The translations under genes were made by a program, and so were the position numbers. DNA of 22,291 bases from Bacteroidales bacterium (GTDB lineage Bacteria > Bacteroidota > Bacteroidia > Bacteroidales > JAOZQN01). The notes beneath the pieces are model-generated. The model saw only the letters and a list, made by a program, of their open reading frames with translations. It was not told where the DNA came from and did no database searches. This document shows, piece by piece, positions 1 to 6,067 of the stretch; the stretch's first letter is position 1; each line of letters starts with the position of its first letter. The stretch is taken from assembly GCA_029938985.1 (NCBI GenBank), contig JAOZTW010000013.1:1-22291 (forward strand), given 5' to 3'.

Positions 1-89
1 CCTTTTTAAAAATAGTTTCATTATCAAGTGGTGCTAACATTGTTTTATTTTTTTTGATAAATGTATTTTTTTTATCTTGTTTTTAATAA

Positions 90-97
90 TATTTTTG
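90..97 (+). promoter_or_regulatory. Possible -7 promoter box upstream of the lipoprotein gene
   Basis: TATTTTTG fits the Bacteroidota -7 consensus TAnnTTTG and lies 74 bases before the ATG at 172. No TTTG box is seen at the expected distance upstream, so this is weak. The rest of 1-171 shows no gene. Confidence 0.3.
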
Positions 98-171
98 TTT
101 CTGTAAGCCTTATCGAAAGGAATTTCACAGAAAACTATTTGCAAATTTAATTATTTTAATAACAAAAAAAA

Positions 172-1089
172 ATGTTAATAATCAAATCCAAAAAATTTAT
201 TATATTCACAAGTTTAATAATATTAATATTTGTGAGTTGTAAAACAAAATCTCAGACCGAAACAACCACTTTATTTCAAGATAAGGACAGTTTATATGTA
301 GATGAGTTTATCGTAGAATGTGAGGAGTTTACACGTGATAGTATAAAGTATTACCTTAATAATAAAATTTCTAATTCCGAACCGTTCTATGTTCATATTT
401 TTGTTCCGTTATGCGATGATATTAATCAAGGAATTGTACCAACCAACAGTTCTCTCGGAGATGGTATGAATTTAAAAACAAATTTATATTGGGGAGCTGG
501 ATATGGAATAAAAACTCATTTCAAAAGATTAAAGGGCTGGAAGTTAATAAAAGATACTTTTGATATTGATGATAATATTCTTGAACGTGTGGTTTTTGAA
601 AAAACTTTTTCGAATAATGCAAAAGTATATTTAATTGCAGATGCCTATAGAGGCGATAGAATGCAGGCATGTTTAAAAGACTACTTAAATTCTCTTGCTG
701 TTATAAGACTCGGTATTCAGTTAGCTGATACAGAAACAATTAAAACTCATGGCAATGCAGATTTTCTAATTTTTAATGGACATAACGGTTTAATGGATGT
801 GTTTGAACCCATAAAAACAACAATTGATAACAGAGAACGTGATGCTGCTGTAATTGCCTGTGTTTCACAATCATATTTTTTATCATATTTTGAATGTTCA
901 AAATCGTATCCACTTGTTACAACCACAAGTTTATTGCCACCAGAGGCTTATGTTGCCGAAGCTGTAATTAATAGCTGGGCAGAAATGAAATCGGAAGAAG
1001 AAATAAGATTGAGTGCTGGCAATGCTATGGCAAGAGTTCGTAAAAAACCTCAAAAAGCCATGAGAAAAATGTTTGCAACAGGCTGGTAA
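172..1089 (+). CDS. Lipoprotein with possible clan CD cysteine-protease-like His/Cys motifs
   Basis: A 305-residue protein with an N-terminal signal: basic residues, a hydrophobic stretch (residues 9-21) and a lipobox-like FVSC, with Cys23 as the probable lipidation site. No acidic surface-export tract follows the Cys, so it probably faces the periplasm (inference). I do not recognise the family with certainty. Two blocks stand out: a hydrophobic strand ending in N-G-H-N-G (His204) and a second strand ending in I-A-C-V-S-Q-S (Cys230). This order, a hydrophobic strand then His-Gly or similar and later a strand then Ala-Cys, is the pattern of clan CD peptidases such as caspases and gingipains, although the first motif here reads GHNG rather than HG and the His-Cys spacing (26) is short. 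The protein could equally be a non-peptidase of unknown role. The start is the first ATG, in an A-rich context. The gene stands alone, about 250 bases from the next gene remnant. Confidence 0.75.
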   Translation: MLIIKSKKFIIFTSLIILIFVSCKTKSQTETTTLFQDKDSLYVDEFIVECEEFTRDSIKYYLNNKISNSEPFYVHIFVPLCDDINQGIVPTNSSLGDGMNLKTNLYWGAGYGIKTHFKRLKGWKLIKDTFDIDDNILERVVFEKTFSNNAKVYLIADAYRGDRMQACLKDYLNSLAVIRLGIQLADTETIKTHGNADFLIFNGHNGLMDVFEPIKTTIDNRERDAAVIACVSQSYFLSYFECSKSYPLVTTTSLLPPEAYVAEAVINSWAEMKSEEEIRLSAGNAMARVRKKPQKAMRKMFATGW

Positions 1090-1189
1090 TTAATTAAATA
1101 ATTTATTATTATTCAATCAAATGAAACTATCATCGAGGATTTTAATAGCTATTGCATTATAAAAAATATCCACACAAAGAGATGATTAA

Positions 1190-1318
1190 AACGGCGTTTT
1201 TCACGAGTGTCAAGCTCAAGGCTTTTTTGAAATATTTGAATTAAAGTTTACCTTTGTAAATGAGCATTTTAATATTTCAAAAGTAACGAAAAAATTGATA
1301 CTCATGAAAAACGCCATT
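1190..1318 (+). repeat. Inverted-repeat element A carrying a promoter
   Basis: The outer arms 1190-1208 and 1300-1318 are inverted repeats of 19 bases with two mismatches. The inner arms 1225-1236 (TTTTGAAATATT) and 1271-1282 (AATATTTCAAAA) are perfect. The middle part, AAAGTTTACCTTTGTAAATGAGC, recurs nearly unchanged in element B at 2130-2190. The right outer arm contains an ATG (1304) that opens the frame of the next gene remnant. Confidence 0.7.
1226..1256 (+). promoter_or_regulatory. Consensus Bacteroidota promoter inside repeat element A
   Basis: A -33 box TTTG (1226-1229), a 19-nt spacer, and a -7 box TACCTTTG (1249-1256) match the known TTTG-N19-TAnnTTTG consensus exactly. Transcription would start near 1263 and run into the lipoprotein gene remnant. 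Confidence 0.6.
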
Positions 1319-1336
1319 AAAACATATTATAAACAG

Positions 1337-1827
1337 ATGGAAAAAGTTATTATATTAATACCAAAAATAATTATTTTTTTATTTATTCTTCAATCTTGTG
1401 CAGGAATAAATAAAGAAAATGAAGCTATGATGAAACCATTTCTATGCCAAAAAGAATATTTTTATATTGGAGAATAACCAAAAGGCGAATGGAGTTTTTA
1501 TGATAAAATACACCCTTACAAATACACCGTAGAAATTGCTTCTCCTCAAAAAGATTTTTGCAAATCAGCGGGGAGAACATTAATTGAAAAATTTGAAGTA
1601 AAAAAATATCCCTTTTAAAAATAAATGAGATTAAAATAACGTATCAATGTTCAATTATTAAATATGCTATATTTAGTGAAAAATGGATTTATATCATAGA
1701 ATATCCTGCCTGTGGAGTTGGTGCAGAATTTCACAAAACGGCAAAAGAATTTGTAATTAATTGGATAAAGCATAACACCCTAAATGGCAATTATGAATTA
1801 AGAATTAGGAATTGGTTTACACCTTAA
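1337..1827 (+). pseudogene. Decayed small lipoprotein gene (nonsense and frameshift)
   Basis: The ATG at 1337 opens a lipoprotein signal ending in the lipobox LQSC; an in-frame ATG at 1304 lies inside the repeat arm and is less likely. The frame stops at a TAA at 1475-1477, yet the same frame continues as protein-like sequence (beginning PKGEWSFYDK) up to a TAA at 1616. The -1 frame then continues from about 1612 to a stop at 1825-1827, with Trp, Cys and Gly residues typical of real protein (EYPACGVGAEF). One nonsense change plus one frameshift in a T/A run therefore break a protein of roughly 160 residues. The family is not recognised. The final codons come from a dispersed repeat (1802-1828). 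Sequencing error could explain one lesion but less easily both. Confidence 0.6.
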
Positions 1828-1828
1828 A
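1802..1828. repeat. Dispersed short repeat, copy 1
   Basis: GAATTAGGAATTGGTTTACACCTTAAA recurs as GAATTGGTTTACACCTTAAA at 5937-5956. A related AATTAAGAATTAGGAATTAG is present on the minus strand at about 16714-16733. All copies lie at gene ends. Confidence 0.6.
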
Positions 1829-2131
1829 TTACAATAATTTATATAATATTTTGTTAAAAAACAAAGTTTCATAATATATAGTATTTCACATTTTTTTATT
1901 GAAACAAAAAAACTGGATATGTTTCACAAATGCAATTATACGAGTTTAAGCCACATTATTCATGAATTGGACTATTACAAAACAGAACTAACTACAAACT
2001 AAGGCAATGCTCTATATTTTATTTTCCAAAATGCTCGCATTTAATCAAAGAAAATATCTCTGTGCTTACCTTACTTCTTGCTATTTATGATTTTCATAAC
2101 GTTAATTCATGAATAAAGTGGGTTAAGTATT

Positions 2132-2189
2132 TTTTGAAATTTTATAAATAAAGTTTACTTTTGTAAATGAGCTTTTTTAAATTTCAAAA
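2132..2189 (+). repeat. Inverted-repeat element B carrying a promoter
   Basis: The perfect 11-base arms TTTTGAAATTT (2132-2142) and AAATTTCAAAA (2179-2189) flank AAAGTTTACTTTTGTAAATGAGC, nearly identical to the centre of element A. Both copies are followed by the same AGTAAC. Confidence 0.7.
2133..2163 (+). promoter_or_regulatory. Consensus promoter inside repeat element B
   Basis: TTTG (2133-2136), a 19-nt spacer and TACTTTTG (2156-2163) match the Bacteroidota consensus. The promoter would read toward the membrane protein gene at 2314. Confidence 0.55.
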
Positions 2190-2258
2190 GTAACATTAAA
2201 TTTGTATTTGTGAAACATGCCAAAAACTTTTTCAATAAAAATAAAAAAAAACAAAATA

Positions 2259-2291
2259 TTTGTTGTTTTTAACAAAAAAATTATATTTTTG
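2259..2291 (+). promoter_or_regulatory. Proximal promoter of the OB-fold membrane protein gene
   Basis: The -7 box TATTTTTG (2284-2291) is 22 bases before the ATG at 2314. Possible upstream boxes are TTTG at 2259-2262 (21-nt spacer) or GTTG at 2262-2265 (18-nt spacer). This promoter position argues against the TTG at 2260 being the start codon. Confidence 0.45.
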
Positions 2292-2313
2292 TCGTCATTA
2301 TACTCTAAAAAAC

Positions 2314-2994
2314 ATGATAGAACTATTTGATTTTTCATTTTCGTTAATAAATATTTTCCCCACTACACTCTTAGTACTTGTTATTATATATTGGATAACA
2401 GTGCTTTTTGGTTTTCTTAGTGTTAGTTCATTTGATTTTGATGTGGATACAGACGTAGATATTGATGTTGATGTGGACATTGATGCTGATGTAGATACAG
2501 ATGTAAATTCAAACTTAGAAATAGGACTTGACGCTCCTAATTTTTTCACTAAATCAATTCTTTTTCTCAATATTGGTAAAGTTCCATTTATGATTTTTCT
2601 AAGTTCACTCGCAATTCCATTGTGGTTTACTACTATTTTAACAAACTATTACCTAAAAATTGATTCGATTTTAATTGCTTTTTCACTTTTTATTCCTCTT
2701 TTAATAATAAATTTATTTTTTGCCAAAATAATAACTCAACCTATTGCAGGAATGTTTAAAAAAATAGACGAAGCAACAGGATTGCCAGAAGTATTTACTG
2801 GTAAAATAGGAAAAGCAAGAATTGAATTAGACGAAAAATCAAATGGTCAAATAGAAATAGTGAGAGACGGTGCAACAGCCATTTTAACAGCACGCTCAAC
2901 AAAAGGAAAAATTGAAGCTGGAAAATCAATTTTAATAATTGACTATATTAAGGAAGAAAAATATTATTTAGTTGAACAGTTTGACGAAATTTAA
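2314..2994 (+). CDS. YqiJ-like membrane protein with C-terminal OB fold
   Basis: A 226-residue inner-membrane protein. It has a membrane segment at about 17-37, an alternating-Asp stretch at residues 40-64, two more membrane segments at about 83-110 and 115-137, and a C-terminal cytosolic beta-rich domain (about 160-226) with the short Gly-turned strands of the NfeD/YqiJ OB fold. Proteins of this kind are known partners of flotillin-type SPFH proteins, and the next gene encodes one, which supports the call. ATG 2314 is chosen because the earlier in-frame TTG overlaps the promoter. The alternating Asp (12 Asp at every second residue, 41 to 63) is encoded by a GAT/GTN-type near-repeat and probably sits in the loop between membrane segments 1 and 2; its role is unknown. 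A gap of 321 bases separates this gene from the flotillin gene. Confidence 0.75.
   Translation: MIELFDFSFSLINIFPTTLLVLVIIYWITVLFGFLSVSSFDFDVDTDVDIDVDVDIDADVDTDVNSNLEIGLDAPNFFTKSILFLNIGKVPFMIFLSSLAIPLWFTTILTNYYLKIDSILIAFSLFIPLLIINLFFAKIITQPIAGMFKKIDEATGLPEVFTGKIGKARIELDEKSNGQIEIVRDGATAILTARSTKGKIEAGKSILIIDYIKEEKYYLVEQFDEI
2431..2505 (+). repeat. Low-complexity coding repeat (alternating Asp)
   Basis: GAT or GAC codons alternate with GTN, ATT, ACA and similar codons and encode residues 40-64 of the OB-fold protein. The reverse strand therefore also shows an open frame rich in Ser and Thr, which is only a shadow. Confidence 0.8.
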
Positions 2995-3046
2995 TTAACA
3001 GCACTCATAAAACTCAAAATCAAGGTTTTTAAAATTCTTATAAGGA

Positions 3047-3218
3047 ATGATACAATTATTCAATGGTTCAATGATACAATTAGGTGGCTATAAACAAGTA
3101 GATTAAAGAAATACAAATGTGTAAAAACTTTTGTATGGGTACTTAGTTTGATTTTACTTCAGTAAATGAGTTTTTAATAATTTAGCAGAACACAGAGTTT
3201 GGATTTTTATGAGTACCC
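3047..3218. repeat. Degenerate repeat region upstream of the flotillin gene
   Basis: AATGATACAATTA occurs twice (near 3047 and 3072). An inverted repeat of 9 bases with one mismatch (3137-3145, 3210-3218) encloses TTTTACTTCAGTAAATGAG, which resembles the centre of elements A and B but has lost the -7 box (TACTTCAG). I see no clear promoter elsewhere in 2995-3315. Confidence 0.4.
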
Positions 3219-3315
3219 TAAATAAAATACTATCTAATTACCTGTGTTAAAATATTTTATATTCTAATTAAAAAATAATTCATAATTTAATAATAATCTA
3301 TAAAACAATTTAAAA

Positions 3316-5925
3316 ATGATAATTTTATTCTCAATGTTTACAAATATATTGGTGGTAGGGGTTGTACTAACAGCAGTATTTTTATTGGTACTTGCTGTGG
3401 TAATAGCAAAATGGTATAAAAAACCAATTCATGGTAGGGCACTTGTTCGCTCGGGTAAAGGAGGAACAAAAATAGCTTTTGAAAAAGGTTTTTTTGTAAT
3501 ACCAGTATTTCATAGACTTGAAATAATGGATATTACTCTAAAAACCATTACAATAGAAAGATTAGGAGGAGATGGTCTTATTTGTAAAGACAATGTGAGA
3601 GCAGACATAAAAGTAGCCTTTTTTATTCGTGTAAACAACACTTTTGACGATGCCAAAGATGTTGCACTATCAATAGGTTGCGAACGTGCTTCAACACGTG
3701 AGACTTTAGAAAATTTATTTGATGCCAAATTTTCGGAAGCACTAAAAACAATTGGTAAACGATTTGATTTTGTTGATTTATACAACGAAAGAGATGATTT
3801 TAGAAAACAAATTGTTGGTATAATTGGAACAAACCTAAATGGTTATTTGCTCGATGACTGTGCTATTGACTACCTAGAACAAACCCCACTTGACGCAATG
3901 AAAGAACATAATATCTTAGATGCCGAAGGTATCAAGAAAATTATTGAACTTACAGCTGCACAACAGATTAAATCAAACCTAATACAACGAGAAAAAGATA
4001 AAGTTATTACCAAACAAAATGTTGAAGCTCGTGAAATTATTCTTACTTATGAACGCCAACTTGCAGAAAAAGAAGAAATTCAAAAGCGTGAAATTGCAAA
4101 TATTGAAGACGAACAAAAAGCAACAATCGTAAAAGTATCTGAAGAACAAAGAGAAATTGCAGAAAAATCAAGAATTACAGCACAAGAGGCTATTGAAATA
4201 GCACAACAAAATAAAGAACGACAAGTAATTGTAGCACAATGGAATAAAACAAAAACAAATGTAGTAGAACAAGAGAAAACAGAGGAGGAAAAGATGATTC
4301 AAGTTACAAAACGAGAAAAATCAATTTCGCTTGCACAAATAGAAAAAAATAAAGCTATTGAGGTAGAGAAAGCTAAAATTCAGGAAATTATTAGAGATAG
4401 AGTAAAGGTAGAAAACGACGTTGTAATTGCTGAACAACAAAAGAAAGATACTTATGAATTTGCTACCGCACAACGTAAAAAGAAAGTTGCCATTATTCAT
4501 GCAGAAGAACTTGCAGAACAAGCACTTGTAAAACAAATTAAAAACGCAGAAGCACACCGAACTTCTACTCAAATAAATGGAGATGCACAAAAAATTGCAG
4601 CAGAATTTAACGCAAAACAAAAAATTATTGAAGCAGAAACTGCTTTTACCGCAGCGGGCAAAGAAGCTGAGGCTATAAAAACTCTTGCTGTTGCAGAAGC
4701 GGCTAAAAATTCGGCACAAGGAAAAGCCGAAGCACAAGTAATTGAAGCCAAAGCTCAAGCTAAATTAAAAGATGGTGAAACAAATGCAAAAGTTCTTGAA
4801 CTAAAAGCTGTTGCGGAATCAAAAGGAATTGAAGCAAAAGCACAAGCTAAGGCAAAAGAAGTAACACTTGTTACTACTGCCGAAGCTAAAGCACATTTTG
4901 AAACTGGTGATGCCGAAGCTAAAGTAGTGGAACTAAAAGGACTTGCCGAAGCTGAGGCTCTTAATAAAAAAGGGGAGGCGGAAGCTAATATTTTGAATAA
5001 AAAAGGGGAAGCAGAGGCTAATATTTTAAATCAAAAAGGGGAAGCCGAAGCTAATGTTTTAAATCAAAAAGGAGAAGCAGAAGCTAATATAAGAAAACAG
5101 CTTGGAATATCAGAAGCAGATATAATTCTGGCAAAAGCTGAAGCAAACGAAAAACAAGGTTTGGCTGAAGCAAAAGTAATACAAGAAAAACTTACGGCAG
5201 AAGCAAAAGGTATTGAAAGTAAAGCTGCCGCAATGAAAAAACTTGATGGAGTAGGTAAAGAACACGAGGAATTTAAACTTCAACTACAAAAAGACAAAGA
5301 CGTTGAAATAGCACAAATTAATATATACAAATCTATTGCAGACGCACAAGCCAAAGTAATTTCGGAGGCTGTAAAATCTGCAAATATTGATATTGTTGGT
5401 GGTGAAACAATGTTTTTTGAAAAAATTATTGGCTCTATAACACGAGGAAAAAGCATTGATACAATGTTTGAAAACTCAAATATTTTGTCTTCGGTAAAAG
5501 AAAAATTTATTCCTTCTAAAAATGAAGGCGAAATTGATGATACTAATGAAAATAATGATAAAATAGAAGACGAAAAAAAGTCTGATATTGAATTTGCAGA
5601 CAAAGTTGATACTGAATTAGAAGAGGTAATAGATGAAAAATTAAATAAAGAAGAGAAAGAAGAGAAACCTACAACACGTAAAGGACTTGACTTTTCGGGG
5701 ATTGAACTAAATTTAGAAGAAACGGAAGAGTATATTAAAGACTTTATTAGTAAATACACTTTTATGCTTAAAGGTTTGAAAAACATGACAATTGCTGACG
5801 CACTTGAAGCACTTATTCCAAAAATGACAAATAAAGACCTGCGAGACACTGTTTATGATTTAATTAAAAAAGCAGATGAGTCTGGAATTGCAGATTTGCT
5901 TGTTCATAGTTTAGGTATAAAATAA
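3316..5925 (+). CDS. Flotillin/YqiK-like SPFH (band 7) protein with extended coiled coil
   Basis: An 869-residue membrane-anchored scaffold protein. It has an N-terminal hydrophobic segment (about 6-31) followed by a KWYKKP stop; an SPFH domain (about 33-200) with the flotillin-like GGTKIAFEKG and a conserved DGLICKDNVRADIKV segment; and a very long, Ala/Glu/Lys-rich coiled coil (about 210-680) dominated by AEA and EAKA repeats as in flotillins. Within it, residues 541-595 are five 11-residue repeats. A charged linker (about 720-790) and a helical C-terminal domain of about 80 residues follow. Bacterial flotillins are commonly about 500 residues, so this one is long. Family members oligomerise at the membrane and organise partner proteins; the YqiJ-like gene upstream is the expected partner. 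The first ATG is taken as the start, and Met7 is an alternative. Confidence 0.88.
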   Translation: MIILFSMFTNILVVGVVLTAVFLLVLAVVIAKWYKKPIHGRALVRSGKGGTKIAFEKGFFVIPVFHRLEIMDITLKTITIERLGGDGLICKDNVRADIKVAFFIRVNNTFDDAKDVALSIGCERASTRETLENLFDAKFSEALKTIGKRFDFVDLYNERDDFRKQIVGIIGTNLNGYLLDDCAIDYLEQTPLDAMKEHNILDAEGIKKIIELTAAQQIKSNLIQREKDKVITKQNVEAREIILTYERQLAEKEEIQKREIANIEDEQKATIVKVSEEQREIAEKSRITAQEAIEIAQQNKERQVIVAQWNKTKTNVVEQEKTEEEKMIQVTKREKSISLAQIEKNKAIEVEKAKIQEIIRDRVKVENDVVIAEQQKKDTYEFATAQRKKKVAIIHAEELAEQALVKQIKNAEAHRTSTQINGDAQKIAAEFNAKQKIIEAETAFTAAGKEAEAIKTLAVAEAAKNSAQGKAEAQVIEAKAQAKLKDGETNAKVLELKAVAESKGIEAKAQAKAKEVTLVTTAEAKAHFETGDAEAKVVELKGLAEAEALNKKGEAEANILNKKGEAEANILNQKGEAEANVLNQKGEAEANIRKQLGISEADIILAKAEANEKQGLAEAKVIQEKLTAEAKGIESKAAAMKKLDGVGKEHEEFKLQLQKDKDVEIAQINIYKSIADAQAKVISEAVKSANIDIVGGETMFFEKIIGSITRGKSIDTMFENSNILSSVKEKFIPSKNEGEIDDTNENNDKIEDEKKSDIEFADKVDTELEEVIDEKLNKEEKEEKPTTRKGLDFSGIELNLEETEEYIKDFISKYTFMLKGLKNMTIADALEALIPKMTNKDLRDTVYDLIKKADESGIADLLVHSLGIK
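4936..5100 (+). repeat. Five 33-base tandem repeats inside the flotillin gene
   Basis: The units begin at 4936, 4969, 5002, 5035 and 5068 and encode KGLAEAEALNK, KGEAEANILNK, KGEAEANILNQ, KGEAEANVLNQ and KGEAEANIRKQ. Eleven-residue periodicity is that of a hendecad coiled coil. Units 2 to 4 are the most alike, which suggests recent duplication or slippage. Confidence 0.9.
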
Positions 5926-5936
5926 AACAGCAATTA

Positions 5937-5956
5937 AGAATTGGTTTACACCTTAA
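5937..5956. repeat. Dispersed short repeat, copy 2
   Basis: GAATTGGTTTACACCTTAAA is shared with 1809-1828. It lies just after the flotillin stop codon. The following TAAAACATGCC resembles sequence at 2212-2221 and 16249-16259. Confidence 0.5.
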
Positions 5957-5979
5957 AGTTTTACATCTGTAAAACATGC

Positions 5980-6047
5980 CCAAAATTGAGTGATTATCTT
6001 TTTCAAAAGTTTAACAATTTTTTCAAATTATAATCACTCAATTTTGG
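5980..6047 (+). terminator. Large hairpin, possible terminator after the flotillin gene
   Basis: A perfect 18-base inverted repeat, CCAAAATTGAGTGATTAT (5980-5997) and its complement (6030-6047), has a 32-base loop and is followed on the plus strand by TTTTTAA. Its position between two plus-strand genes fits a terminator, but the stem is AT-rich and the loop is long, so it may instead be a repeat element or the left edge of the inserted cassette. Confidence 0.45.
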
Positions 6048-6067
6048 TTTTTAATAATAAGAAAAAT

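Larger units (their letters stand above)
1919..2218. repeat. Nested inverted repeats between two genes
   Basis: The inner arms 1946-1968 and 2104-2126 are inverted repeats of 23 bases with two mismatches. The outer arms 1919-1933 and 2204-2218 are inverted repeats of 15 bases with one mismatch (ATGTTTCACAAAT core). The sequence between the inner arms has no open frame that I can support. Repeat element B lies between the right inner and right outer arms. The arrangement could be a decayed non-autonomous element or a structured RNA. Confidence 0.6.

Noticed and set aside
1295..1477. Intact 60-residue lipoprotein gene
   Set aside because: Protein-like sequence continues in the same frame beyond the TAA and then in the next frame, so it is better read as part of a broken gene.
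2298..2570. Minus-strand open frame opposite the alternating-Asp stretch
   Set aside because: Its Ser/Thr-rich repeats are only the reverse reading of GAT/GTN codons of the OB-fold protein; no start context or family match.
4936..5100. Regular 33-base repeats as a possible CRISPR array
   Set aside because: The units are contiguous without spacers and stay in frame within the flotillin coding sequence.
4321..5849. Several minus-strand frames inside the flotillin gene
   Set aside because: They are Phe/Cys/Ser-rich shadows of the biased Glu/Ala/Lys coding sequence; the plus-strand protein is clearly the real one.
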